64,000 nt of DNA from Flavobacterium indicum GPTSA100-9 = DSM 17447 (GCF_000455605.1 NC_017025.1:186001-250000); one strand, 5' to 3'. Positions 26,558-35,495 are shown, counted from the first letter of the stretch. Numbers and translations: made by a program. Notes: generated from the letters alone by a model not told the origin.

Positions 26558-27112
26558 ATGTCAGTAAAAATTAGATTACAAAGACATGGTAAAAAAGGGA
26601 AACCTTTTTACTGGATCGTAGCGGCAGATGCTCGCTCAAAAAGAGATGGTAAATTCTTAGAAAAATTAGGAACTTACAATCCAAACACGAACCCAGCTAC
26701 TATCGATTTAAACATTGATAAAGCTGCTCAATGGTTATTCAATGGTGCACAACCTACGGATACTGCTAGAGCAATTTTATCTTACAAAGGGGCGTTATTA
26801 AAACACCACTTAGATGGGGGGGTAAGAAAAGGTGCTTTAACTCAAGAACAAGCAGATGCTAAATTAGCCGCTTGGTTAGAAGAAAAAGCAGGAAAAGTAG
26901 CTACTAAAGAAACTGGTTTAGCAAAAGCACAAGCAGATGCTAAAGCAGCGGCATTAAAAGCTGAAAAAGAAGCAAACGAAAGACGTATTGCTGCTCAAGC
27001 TGAAGCTGCAAAAGCGGCAGAAGCTACTGAAGAGGTAGTTGAGACTCCAGAAGTTGAAGCTGCTACTGAAGAAGCACCAGCTACAGAAGAAAACAACGAA
27101 ACAGAAGCTTAA
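26558..27112 (+). CDS. rpsP: 30S ribosomal protein S16 with long C-terminal extension
   Basis: The first ~85 residues are a canonical S16 (SVKIRLQRHGKKGKPFYWIVAADARSKRDGKFLEKLGTYNP in outline), a small-subunit assembly protein. The protein is 184 aa, roughly twice the usual length. The extra ~100 residues are Ala/Glu/Lys-rich and end in an acidic PATEENNETEA tail. Similar Ala/Glu extensions occur on S16 in other Flavobacteriia. It is followed after 12 nt by rimM, which acts in 30S maturation, so the two are surely one transcript. Confidence 0.97.
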   Translation: MSVKIRLQRHGKKGKPFYWIVAADARSKRDGKFLEKLGTYNPNTNPATIDLNIDKAAQWLFNGAQPTDTARAILSYKGALLKHHLDGGVRKGALTQEQADAKLAAWLEEKAGKVATKETGLAKAQADAKAAALKAEKEANERRIAAQAEAAKAAEATEEVVETPEVEAATEEAPATEENNETEA

Positions 27113-27124
27113 TATAGTGCGATA

Positions 27125-27652
27125 ATGCGTAAAGACGAATGTTTCTATTTAGGCAAAATCGCTAAAAAGTTTAGTTTCAAAGGCGAAGTTCTATGTTATT
27201 TAGACACAGATGAGCCTGAAATGTATCAAAATTTGGAATCAGTTTTCGTTCAAATGAATCGAAATCTGGTTCCATTTTTTATTGAACAATCTTCCCTACA
27301 CAAAGATAAATTCCTACGGGTAAAATTTGAAGAAGTAGATTCAGAAGCTGATGCTGATAATCTTTTGGGATCTGAATTGTATTTACCACTGACTTTATTA
27401 CCTCAATTAGAAGGCAATCAATTTTATTACCATGAAATTATTGGTTTTAAAGTGGTTGATCAACGTTTAGGTGACATTGGAACGATTCATTCCATTATTG
27501 AAAATACTGCACAACCTCTTTTTGAAATATTCAAAGGAGAAAAACAAATCCTTATTCCTATGATTGACGATTTTATCGTAGAAGTGAATCGTTCTAAAAA
27601 GGAAATTACCATGAATACTCCAGTTGGATTAGTGGATTTGTACCTTGAATAA
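27125..27652 (+). CDS. rimM: Ribosome maturation factor RimM
   Basis: This 175-aa protein has an N-terminal RimM beta-barrel (CFYLGKIAKKFSFKGEVLCYLDTDEPE) and a C-terminal PRC-barrel (YYHEIIGFKVVD, LGDIGTIHSI, EKQILIPMIDDFI). RimM binds S19 and helps the 30S head to mature. Length, order and position directly after rpsP are all as expected. Confidence 0.95.
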   Translation: MRKDECFYLGKIAKKFSFKGEVLCYLDTDEPEMYQNLESVFVQMNRNLVPFFIEQSSLHKDKFLRVKFEEVDSEADADNLLGSELYLPLTLLPQLEGNQFYYHEIIGFKVVDQRLGDIGTIHSIIENTAQPLFEIFKGEKQILIPMIDDFIVEVNRSKKEITMNTPVGLVDLYLE

Positions 27653-27675
27653 AACGCAATAGTTGAAATTTAAAT

Positions 27676-28410
27676 ATGTTTCAATTCAAACAATTTGCTA
27701 TAAAACAAGACCGCTGTGCCATGAAAGTTGGAACGGATGGTGTTTTACTGGGCGCATGGACGCCATTAATTAATCATCCATTTTCAATTTTAGACATTGG
27801 CGCAGGTACAGGTTTAATTGCTTTAATGTTAGCACAAAGAAGTCAAGCTGAACACACGAGCCCTAGTGGCGAACTGGCAACGCAAATTGATGCAATTGAA
27901 ATTGATGCCGATGCGTATGAACAATGTGTGGAAAATTTTGAAAATTCACCATGGAATGATCGCTTGTATTGTTACCATGCAGGTTTAGATGAATTTGTGG
28001 ATGAAGTAGAAGAGTTGTTTGATGTTATTGTTTCCAATCCCCCTTTTTATACAGATGAATTTAAATCGGGCGATGAAAAACGCGATTTTGCTCGGTTTGA
28101 AGACGCATTGCCTTTTGAAGAATTAATTGAAGCTGCCGACTTTTTTCTTTCTGACACTGGAATTTTTTCAGTTATTATTCCTTATAAAGAAGAAGTACGT
28201 TTTGTGCAGTTATGTCAAGAACGCGGGTTGTTTCCTTTAAGAATTACGCGTGTAAAAGGTACACCAACAACAGAAATTAAGCGAAGTTTATTGGCTTTTA
28301 CTCGAATTCAACAAACGCCTTTGATTGAAGAGTTAGTGATTGAAACGGCACGTCATCAATACACTCCAGAATATATTGAATTAACAAAAGATTTTTATTT
28401 GAAGATGTAA
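27676..28410 (+). CDS. trmN6: tRNA1(Val) adenine-37 N6-methyltransferase
   Basis: This 244-aa SAM-dependent methyltransferase has motif I ILDIGAGTGLIALML, an acidic binding residue in AIEIDADAYEQC, and the N6-adenine catalytic motif NPPFY (VSNPPFYTDEFKSGDEKRDF region). It should modify A37 of tRNA-Val. Between motif I and AIEID there is an apparent ~12-residue insertion (AEHTSPSGELAT) on the loop after the first helix. The reading frame is intact. It is 23 nt after rimM and so probably part of the same transcript. Its stop abuts that of the converging hlyD-like gene with no gap. Confidence 0.88.
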   Translation: MFQFKQFAIKQDRCAMKVGTDGVLLGAWTPLINHPFSILDIGAGTGLIALMLAQRSQAEHTSPSGELATQIDAIEIDADAYEQCVENFENSPWNDRLYCYHAGLDEFVDEVEELFDVIVSNPPFYTDEFKSGDEKRDFARFEDALPFEELIEAADFFLSDTGIFSVIIPYKEEVRFVQLCQERGLFPLRITRVKGTPTTEIKRSLLAFTRIQQTPLIEELVIETARHQYTPEYIELTKDFYLKM

Positions 28411-29697
28411 TTATTCTACTTGAAACAGGCTTCTGAACTGATAAAATAACCGTTCTAATAATCTTAAATCTTCAGTGATTATATCTGCTGTTCCACTCAT
28501 TTCTTGCTGGAATACAATTTCTTTATGATAAGATGTTTTCAGCCCTTTGCTTAGAATCACATCAAGTATTAAATTTCCTTCTTTGTCAGGAATTAAAGAC
28601 ATGTTTTGAACTTTACCTTTTAAAACTCCAAATTCTGTATCAGGATAATTAGCCAATCGAATATTGACTTCTTGACCAACTTTAAGTTTCCCTGCATTTT
28701 GAGCAGGAGCTTTTACTTTTGCAATAAAAGCTTTTGATTGTTGTGGTACAATTGAGAACAAAATTTCACCACCTTCAATATTTTGATTCACCGACCAAAT
28801 TTGCATAAAACTCACTATACCACCATTTTTAGACACAAAAGCATAATTCAATTCCCATTCTTTGATGGCTTTCTTTAACTGAAAAAATGCTTGAATAAGA
28901 TTTCTGTTCAACGATGAAATTTCTTTAGTTTCATTAATTTCTGTAGTCTTCTTTGATTTGTTAAGTTCATTAATAGCTGATTTAGTTTGTGAAATTGAAC
29001 TCTGTAGGTTTTTAAAATTTTTTTGGGCTTGTAAAAAAGCTAACTTGTTTTTTTCATATTCTTGTGATGAAACCACTCCCTTTTTATATAAACTCTCATA
29101 CCTTTGAAAATCTTGTTTTTGTAATTGCAATTCAATTTCTGAAATTTCTTTTTGAGAAAGCAATAATTGTAATCTATCTTGTAATTGAACTTGTTCTAAC
29201 GATTGTGCTGATTTATCTACCTGATAGGGTTGCAATTTTTTAAGTAATTCGTCTGCTTGATATTCTTTTTGAAACAAGGCATATACATTTTCTAATTCAC
29301 CTAACGAAGTCCCATAAAATTTTTCAAAAGGGAATTTATTTTCAAAAGTATATTTATCTACAATGTTTTTCAATTGAAATACAACTTTATAATCTGCCGA
29401 ATTTTCTAGAATTGCTAAAACAGTGTTTGGAGTAACAATAGACTTATCTTTTGTCAAAATTGCTTGAATTTTACCCGAAGCTTTAGCAATTAACTTTTCT
29501 GGAGGTTGAACAGTGGTAATAGAAACAGGTGCCGTGACTACAGTAGGATATTTTATTAGCCAGCTTAAAAACAAAACAAGGACCATAATTGCAAGAATAA
29601 CCATTGATCCATAACGCAATAATCTACTTGGTATTCGGGTTAATAGTTCTTGAACTTCCTCGCTTCTTAATTCTATATTTTCATCTTTGTTTGGCAT
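28411..29697 (-). CDS. HlyD-family membrane-fusion adaptor of the peptide exporter
   Basis: This 428-aa protein has one N-terminal transmembrane helix (about residues 29-50, MVILAIMVLVLFLSWLI). A lipoyl/biotinyl half-motif follows (ISTVQPPEKLIAKASGKI region), then a long coiled coil at ~150-270 rich in Gln, Lys and Leu, the second barrel half (GGIVSFMQIWSVNQNIEGGE), and a C-terminal beta-barrel. This is the periplasmic adaptor that links an inner-membrane ABC exporter to an outer-membrane channel. No TolC gene is present here, so it must use one encoded elsewhere. It lies 3 nt downstream of the C39 ABC gene and is the last gene of the operon. Confidence 0.9.
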   Translation of the reverse strand: MPNKDENIELRSEEVQELLTRIPSRLLRYGSMVILAIMVLVLFLSWLIKYPTVVTAPVSITTVQPPEKLIAKASGKIQAILTKDKSIVTPNTVLAILENSADYKVVFQLKNIVDKYTFENKFPFEKFYGTSLGELENVYALFQKEYQADELLKKLQPYQVDKSAQSLEQVQLQDRLQLLLSQKEISEIELQLQKQDFQRYESLYKKGVVSSQEYEKNKLAFLQAQKNFKNLQSSISQTKSAINELNKSKKTTEINETKEISSLNRNLIQAFFQLKKAIKEWELNYAFVSKNGGIVSFMQIWSVNQNIEGGEILFSIVPQQSKAFIAKVKAPAQNAGKLKVGQEVNIRLANYPDTEFGVLKGKVQNMSLIPDKEGNLILDVILSKGLKTSYHKEIVFQQEMSGTADIITEDLRLLERLFYQFRSLFQVE

Positions 29698-29700
29698 AAT

Positions 29701-31956
29701 TTAATTTCCTAATTGTAATTGATTCTTAACTAAATTGTAATAACTTCCTTTTTTAGCTACTAATTTTTCATGATTTCCTATTTCAATAATTTTACCTTTT
29801 TCAAGAACCACTATTTGATCGGCATTCATAACTGTACTTAATCTGTGAGCAATAATAACTACTGTTTTTTCCTGAAAAAAATGGTTCAACTTCTCCATAA
29901 TGACTTTTTCATTGTTCGCGTCCAAGGCAGAAGTTGCTTCGTCAAAAAATAGCATTTCTGGATTTTTATAAACGGCTCGTGCAATTAATAAACGTTGTTT
30001 TTGTCCGGTACTCATACCCACGCCTTCTTGACCTATTTTAGTATTAAACCCTAAGGGATATTCTAAAATAAAATCTTTAATATTAGCAACATCTGCGGCA
30101 TATAACAAACGTTGTTTGTCTATTATGCTTTCGCCAATGGCTATATTATTTGCAATAGTATCATTAAAAATATAGCCTTCTTGCATTACTGTTCCCACAT
30201 GCTTACGCCAGGCTTTTTGAGAAATATAATTCAAATCGGTAACACCATATTTTATACTTCCTTTTGACGGTTCGTAGAATTTTAACAACAATTTCATTAA
30301 AGTAGTTTTGCCACTTCCACTTGTTCCAACTATAGCTGTAATTTTATTTTTAGGTATTGTTAAATTCAAATCTTTAATAACCTCCACATCCGAACCAATA
30401 TATCTAAAATTGACATTATCCATTGTAATATCATCATAATTATGTATATCATGTACTTGTCCTTTTTCTTGTTGCGTTTCATCTTCTTTATCATGAATTT
30501 CCGCTAGGCGAGCTAAGGAAATTTTAGCATCTTGCCATTCCCTAATAAAACTAATTAATTGCACTACTGGGCCATTTAGATTACCTACAATACTCGTTAT
30601 AGCCATCATCATTCCTAAAGTAATTTGACCGTCAATTACTAATTTAGCTGATAAGAATACTATGATGATATTTTTTAATTCATTAATAAAATTGGAACCA
30701 ATGCTTTGTGTTTGTTCTAAGGCCAATCCTTTCATAGAAACTTTAAACAAACGAGCTTGTATGTATTCCCAACCCCAACGTTTTTGTTTTTCAGCATTAT
30801 GCAATTTAATTTCTTGCATACCATTAATAAGTTCCATGACTTTACTTTGCTCTTGACTTACTTCAGCAAAACGTTTATAGTCTAGAGTAGCTCTTTTTTT
30901 TAGAAATAGGGTGATCCAAAAGAAATAAGCGATACTTCCTAAGAAAAAAACAGCAAATATTTTCAGATTATAATAGGCTAAAACACCACCCATAATCAAC
31001 ATATTAAATACTGAAAATAGTGTGCTTAATGAAGAAGTAGTTAAAATACGCTCAATACGATGGTGGTCATTAATACGTTGCATAATATCACCGGTCATTC
31101 TCACATCAAAAAATGAAATGGGGAGATTCATTAATTTGATGAAAAAATCGGAAATTAATGAAATATTAATGCGTGTAGAAAGATGCAATAATATCCAGCT
31201 TCTTATCAATTCTAAAGCCGTTTTTCCAAAAAATAAAAATAATTGTGCAACTAAAACAATATAAATAAAATTGATGTTTTGATTTTGAATCCCAACATCG
31301 ACTACACTTTGTGTTAAAAACGGCAATACTAATTGCAGTAAACTCCCCGCTAATAAACCAACTGCTAATTGAATAATAAACGACTTGTATTGCCAAATGT
31401 ATTTTGACAGTAAACCAAATCCAAATGTTTTTTCTTCAATATCGTTTTCTGATTGGTGAAATTTAGGAGTAGGTTCTAATAGCAACGCAATACCTTCTTC
31501 AGTAGTTTCGTTGGCATTATTTCCAATCCAAAACTTCAAAAATTCTTCTTTTGAATATTCTAATAAACCATGAGCTGGATCACTTACTATAGCCCCCCAA
31601 CCCCGAAAGGGGGATTTTTTATAACCGAAAAGTTTAGACACAAAGCTTTTCAGCCTCCCTCCTTTGGAGGGATTGAGGGAGGCTAGCACTACATAATGGT
31701 TATTGTTCCAATGTAAAACACAGGGAAGTGGAGCTTCTTGTAATTTTTCTAAAGATAATTTAACGCCAAGAGTTCTAAATCCTATGTTCTCCGCAGCTTC
31801 ACTTAGGGTTAATAAATTACTACCCTCACGAGTAGTTTCAGATAACTCCCGTAAAGTTTGAATGTTTAAAGTTCTACCATAATGTTTGGCAACGATTTTT
31901 AAACACGTTGGGCCACAGTCTTTAGAATCAGGTTGCTTGTAGTGGGGAAAATTCAT
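29701..31956 (-). CDS. C39 peptidase-containing ABC exporter (bacteriocin type)
   Basis: This 751-aa protein has an N-terminal C39 domain with Cys14 (KDCGPTCLKIVAKHYG), His (NNNHYVVL) and Asp (SDPAHG). These cleave leaders after a double glycine. Six membrane segments span ~190-460. The NBD has Walker A GTSGSGKTT, signature MSTGQKQR, Walker B MLFFDEATSALD and switch IIAHRLSTV. An in-frame insertion of about 32 residues sits between the C39 His and Asp and is encoded by a palindromic repeat (31589-31686). The gene abuts the TlpA-like gene with no gap. It should process and export the GG-leader peptide at 33115-33390, and perhaps the graspetide. Confidence 0.92.
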   Translation of the reverse strand: MNFPHYKQPDSKDCGPTCLKIVAKHYGRTLNIQTLRELSETTREGSNLLTLSEAAENIGFRTLGVKLSLEKLQEAPLPCVLHWNNNHYVVLASLNPSKGGRLKSFVSKLFGYKKSPFRGWGAIVSDPAHGLLEYSKEEFLKFWIGNNANETTEEGIALLLEPTPKFHQSENDIEEKTFGFGLLSKYIWQYKSFIIQLAVGLLAGSLLQLVLPFLTQSVVDVGIQNQNINFIYIVLVAQLFLFFGKTALELIRSWILLHLSTRINISLISDFFIKLMNLPISFFDVRMTGDIMQRINDHHRIERILTTSSLSTLFSVFNMLIMGGVLAYYNLKIFAVFFLGSIAYFFWITLFLKKRATLDYKRFAEVSQEQSKVMELINGMQEIKLHNAEKQKRWGWEYIQARLFKVSMKGLALEQTQSIGSNFINELKNIIIVFLSAKLVIDGQITLGMMMAITSIVGNLNGPVVQLISFIREWQDAKISLARLAEIHDKEDETQQEKGQVHDIHNYDDITMDNVNFRYIGSDVEVIKDLNLTIPKNKITAIVGTSGSGKTTLMKLLLKFYEPSKGSIKYGVTDLNYISQKAWRKHVGTVMQEGYIFNDTIANNIAIGESIIDKQRLLYAADVANIKDFILEYPLGFNTKIGQEGVGMSTGQKQRLLIARAVYKNPEMLFFDEATSALDANNEKVIMEKLNHFFQEKTVVIIAHRLSTVMNADQIVVLEKGKIIEIGNHEKLVAKKGSYYNLVKNQLQLGN
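31589..31686. repeat. Palindromic repeat inserted in-frame in the exporter gene
   Basis: The ~98-nt GC-rich segment contains two hairpins. In gene orientation these are AGCCTCCCT ... AGGGAGGCT, and a second run of CCCCC / GGGG(TT)GGGGGG. It is translated as SLNPSKGG...KKSPFRGWG. Similar GC-rich dyads are known as dispersed repeats in Flavobacteriaceae. Base composition differs sharply from the flanks. Confidence 0.75.
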
Positions 31957-33063
31957 TTATTCAGAAATATATTTATCTAATTCAAACTCACTCATTAAAC
32001 CTACATAAGATTTAATTACTTTCATATTTTTATCTAATAACAAGGTATAAGGGATTGATTTACTTAATTGAAAAAAGATTTCTATTTTTTCATAATCATT
32101 AGACTTTTCATTTACTATGAATTGTTTCCAAAGCATATTTTCTTTTTCTAAAGCGTTTTGCCACAATTGCTCGTTAGAATCAGTAGAAATAGAAACAAAC
32201 TCTACTTTGTTTTTATATTTATTATAAATGTTTTTTAATCCAGGTATTTCTTGCCTACATGGTCCGCACCAACTAGCCCAAAAAACTACCAAATGTTTAT
32301 CATATTTACTGTCAAGTACTTTTTCTATTTTTCCTATTTTATTTTTTAGAGAAGGTGATGTATTAACTTTCTTTTCTAATCGTTTTTCATTATATTTTTT
32401 TAGTTTATTGAAAGTCTCGCTTTGAGTAATTTCTCCTTTAAATGATTTTAAAAAATTATTTACTTGAGTAGGTGTAAAACTATTTCTATTATCATTAATA
32501 CTAAATAACAAATGATAAGAATTTGGAAACTCTTTTATTTTTAATAATACTTTATTATATGTGTTTTTATTAATATTATCAAACAAATCTCCATCTACAT
32601 TAAATAAAGCATTAGTTTGATAACCAGCTTTAATTCTAGGAAAATCTACAAACTTTGTTTTAGTATTTTTTTGTATTCCTATTGGACAATATTCTGTTAA
32701 CTTACCTTTAATAATTATAGTTGAATCTGACATAAACAAAGCAGAATTATATTTTTTATTATTATACTTTGCACTTGTAGGAAACCCTGTCAACATAAAC
32801 ACACCTTTTTTATCAATATGATGTAAACCCATATATATTGGTTCGTTGGATTTTAAAGTATAACTAAAATTAAATTTACCATTTTTTGTAATTACACTAT
32901 CTACCTTGTCATTGTAAGACTTTTGAGATAAATATATAGTTCCGTCGGGTAGATTAGAAATATCACCCTTAATAATAATTATTTTTTCATTATTTGTACA
33001 TGATGAAAACACTAACAAAAAAATAATAAATAAGATGTTTCTTAACTTTTTAAAGTTATTCAT
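31957..33063 (-). CDS. TlpA-like thiol-disulfide lipoprotein
   Basis: This 368-aa protein has a lipoprotein signal (LLVFSSC). A DUF4369-type N-terminal domain follows (GDISNLPDGTIYLSQKSYNDKVDSV region) with a helical middle. The C-terminal TlpA/AhpC-type thioredoxin has the redox motif WASWCGPCRQE at about residue 265 and a cis-Pro SIPYTLLLD. It acts in the periplasm to reduce or exchange disulfides. It lies between the GG-leader peptide gene and the exporter in one operon, so its likely substrate is that peptide or the partner VKOR fusion, for instance for correcting wrong disulfides. Confidence 0.88.
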   Translation of the reverse strand: MNNFKKLRNILFIIFLLVFSSCTNNEKIIIIKGDISNLPDGTIYLSQKSYNDKVDSVITKNGKFNFSYTLKSNEPIYMGLHHIDKKGVFMLTGFPTSAKYNNKKYNSALFMSDSTIIIKGKLTEYCPIGIQKNTKTKFVDFPRIKAGYQTNALFNVDGDLFDNINKNTYNKVLLKIKEFPNSYHLLFSINDNRNSFTPTQVNNFLKSFKGEITQSETFNKLKKYNEKRLEKKVNTSPSLKNKIGKIEKVLDSKYDKHLVVFWASWCGPCRQEIPGLKNIYNKYKNKVEFVSISTDSNEQLWQNALEKENMLWKQFIVNEKSNDYEKIEIFFQLSKSIPYTLLLDKNMKVIKSYVGLMSEFELDKYISE

Positions 33064-33082
33064 TTATAAAAAATTTAAATGA

Positions 33083-33109
33083 ATAATGGAGAATAAAATT
33101 CTCCATTAT
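33083..33109 (-). terminator. Perfect 12-bp hairpin between the peptide gene and the TlpA-like gene
   Basis: ATAATGGAGAAT, a 3-nt loop and ATTCTCCATTAT form a perfect stem just after the peptide stop codon. The following U-run is imperfect (TTTAAATTTTTT), so it may only attenuate transcription or protect the mRNA 3' end. That would raise the peptide level over the downstream transport genes. Confidence 0.6.
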
Positions 33110-33114
33110 AAATA

Positions 33115-33390
33115 TTAACAATAAGAACTACCTCCGTTTGATGTTAATGGGACAGAATCTCCTAAACCAACGTTGCAATAAGAACGAGTTGTAGGATATG
33201 GCGTACCATTAATGTAATTATAGTCAACAGTTATAGAGCATGTTCCTGTGTACGTAACTGAGGTGCCATTTGGGCTCATAATTACTAACTTGCAAGATCT
33301 TGAACCATAGGCTAATCCTCCATTTACACTTTTTTGCTCATTTCTAGAAAGTACTTGAACACCTTCTAAATTTAAAATTGATTTTTTCAT
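33115..33390 (-). CDS. Double-glycine-leader peptide with four core cysteines (bacteriocin-like)
   Basis: The start is taken at ATG 33390 (MKKSILNLEGVQVLSRNEQK). The longer frame adds 12 residues ahead of a typical leader. The 91-aa product has a GG leader ending SVNGG at residue 25. The ~66-residue core is rich in Gly, Ser, Thr and Tyr and has four Cys (RSCKL, GTCSI, SYCNV and the C-terminal SSYC). The C39 exporter downstream should cut after GG. The even cysteine number fits two disulfides made by the VKOR-thioredoxin fusion encoded just upstream. Bacteriocin or signalling function is inferred. I do not recognise the core. Confidence 0.75.
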   Translation of the reverse strand: MKKSILNLEGVQVLSRNEQKSVNGGLAYGSRSCKLVIMSPNGTSVTYTGTCSITVDYNYINGTPYPTTRSYCNVGLGDSVPLTSNGGSSYC

Positions 33391-33469
33391 ATTAAAAAAA
33401 TTAAATATTATTAATCTCTTAAACATTTAAAGTCAATTAAGAGTTTTGACTATCGTTGCAACAATATTT

Positions 33470-34981
33470 TTAATCGTCTACAAAATAGAAGACATCTTTT
33501 AAATCATAATTTTCATTTAATAAAAAACCATTGAAAACTCTAACCGGAGCATAATGAAAATCATTTTGCAAACACCAATTGAATTGATTTTTTATTTCTT
33601 CAATTTCATTTTTTGTTGATATAACTGTCATTTCCCATTTTTCCTTCCACTTTTCTATTTCCATGTTTCTAATATGCCAATCTATTAGAGCATTTTTATA
33701 ATCCCCGTTAGAAGAATGTAATCTCAGAATAATAAATACAACATCAATAAAAGGATTTTCATTATTATTAACATTTACATTAAAACCAATTTTAAGATTA
33801 TAGGCTTCTGGAAACTTTTCAATAATTTCTATTGATTCTTTAAATGCTTTATGACAATGCGGACAACTTGGACTAATAAAAAGTATTATTGTATTTCTCG
33901 CATTTTCATTTCCTAATTCAATCAAATTTAAGTTTGCTGAATTTAACTCAACATTTTTAGAAAGCTTTTCAAATATTTCCTTATCTCTTTTGAAACGGAG
34001 TAGAGCATTATTTTGATTTTGCAAATCATTATTTTTTAAAATATTTTTTTTAATCACTTTCCAAAACATGTAAACTATTAACATTAAAAAGAAAACATTA
34101 AAAACATCAACAAAATCTACTTTTGGTGAATTAAAATTTAAGAGAAATAGAATTGAGTTTAATATTATTACAAAAGAAACAGATAAACATAGTACACACC
34201 ATTTCTTAGCTTTGAATTTCTGATAATAAATCGAATATAAAATAACTGGTGATGATAATAAACTTAACAAACCAATTATCTCAATCAGATTTGGAAAAAA
34301 AACTTGTAATAAAAATGAAAAAGAAAAAAAGAGTATTGGTAGGTCTACAAAACTTAAATGTTTTTTAAATATTTCTGTATTAGATTTTATAATATCGTTA
34401 CAAGAAAAATCATTCCCATAATTACAAAATTTAGACTCAATATCTTTACTACCACTAAAAAAAGACTTATTTATTTCCAATGATAGAAACAAACCAGTTA
34501 GAGAAAGAATTAATTGAACTATTGTATAAAATGAATTATTCTTTAAAAGAACTAGACATAATCCTATTATCGCTAACAAAATAAAATTACTATATCTTGA
34601 GTCATTTTCTTTAGTTGTTGGGCTTTCATTTTCTTCAACTAATAGAATTAAACCCGTCCAAAAAACAGTAAGAGATTGAAAACTATACTGCTTTCTTTTA
34701 AAATTTTCATTAGATATAAAAAATTCGTCATCAACTTTTTCAATAATAAAAAAGTCGTTTTTATTATTTACAACCAATTCAGCTACAAATTTATTTGGTA
34801 AATTATTAATGTTGTTAAACGGAACGTTGGCAGCAACATTTTCAATTCCAACTAGATTTAGTGAGTCTGTTATTGCTAGTAAACTAGGATAATTTGGGTG
34901 AGAATAATAATTGTTTTTAAATTCATTTAATTTATGGTTAAATCCAAGTCTATGAAGGTAAGCAATAATGGTGTTTAACAT
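33470..34981 (-). CDS. VKOR-thioredoxin fusion with degenerate C39-like N-terminus
   Basis: This 503-aa protein has three parts. Residues 1-~115 resemble a C39 peptidase fold (SHPNYPSLLAITDSLNLVGI) but lack the catalytic Cys motif. A VKOR membrane domain with about five helices follows, with CNYGNDFSCNDI and the redox pair KKWCVLCL. The C-terminal periplasmic DsbA-like thioredoxin has SPSCPHCHKAF. VKOR passes electrons to quinone and keeps the thioredoxin oxidised, so the fusion introduces disulfides. It heads the operon with the four-cysteine GG peptide, TlpA-like protein and exporter. The degenerate C39 domain may bind the GG leader, by analogy with non-cleaving C39-like domains of some exporters (inference). 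Confidence 0.85.
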   Translation of the reverse strand: MLNTIIAYLHRLGFNHKLNEFKNNYYSHPNYPSLLAITDSLNLVGIENVAANVPFNNINNLPNKFVAELVVNNKNDFFIIEKVDDEFFISNENFKRKQYSFQSLTVFWTGLILLVEENESPTTKENDSRYSNFILLAIIGLCLVLLKNNSFYTIVQLILSLTGLFLSLEINKSFFSGSKDIESKFCNYGNDFSCNDIIKSNTEIFKKHLSFVDLPILFFSFSFLLQVFFPNLIEIIGLLSLLSSPVILYSIYYQKFKAKKWCVLCLSVSFVIILNSILFLLNFNSPKVDFVDVFNVFFLMLIVYMFWKVIKKNILKNNDLQNQNNALLRFKRDKEIFEKLSKNVELNSANLNLIELGNENARNTIILFISPSCPHCHKAFKESIEIIEKFPEAYNLKIGFNVNVNNNENPFIDVVFIILRLHSSNGDYKNALIDWHIRNMEIEKWKEKWEMTVISTKNEIEEIKNQFNWCLQNDFHYAPVRVFNGFLLNENYDLKDVFYFVDD

Positions 34982-35183
34982 GGCTTAAAAAATTATTAGT
35001 AAGTTAACGTTGCTTTGGTTTATTTATTTTTTATTTATTAAGTGTATTTTCTTGCAAATATATTTTTTTATTTTAAATATGTAATAAAATTCATTGTTTT
35101 TTAAAATTTAAAAAAAGATTTAAATAGGGATAGAATTGGATAAATATTATTTTCTTAATTAAATTAAATTTTGAATTGCTATA
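34982..35183. other. Upstream region of the VKOR operon
   Basis: Very AT-rich with no gene. On the minus strand a TATATTTG box (35055-35062) fits the Bacteroidota -7 element and lies about 74 nt before the VKOR fusion start. No good -33 element is seen. Confidence 0.4.
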
Positions 35184-35495
35184 TAAATAGTTCAATAAAT
35201 CTAACATTTTAACCTACTTATGTTGGAAATTATATATTTTTATTCACTAAGCAAAAGAATACTAGCTTAGAGCATAAAAAAACAAACAAAACACACAAAA
35301 TATTATGACATCGCTACTAATTAAAAGTTTGCGTATACAACACAACTATTAAAAAGCAATACCATAAGCTACAAATGAAAAATTAAAACTTTAATTTATG
35401 AAACCAGATTTATTTCAATCGCCTTATTACTACTTGTTAGACGATTTACTTTCAGAAGAACATAAATTAGTGCGTGATGCTGCTCGTGTTTAGTT
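35184..35495 (+). repeat. Truncated copy A of the acyl-CoA dehydrogenase promoter and 5' end
   Basis: Nearly identical to 39658-39970 with scattered substitutions, including the CTAAGC...GCTTAG hairpin, the leader, the start codon and the first ~30 codons. It stands as a direct repeat on the other side of the graspetide operon. The leader ORF of the intact copy is changed and shortened here, and the -7-like box is mutated. Confidence 0.9.

Noticed and set aside
33391-33426. Longer start of the GG-leader peptide
   Set aside because: The extra 12 hydrophobic residues do not fit double-glycine leaders, which begin at MKKSIL-type sequences.
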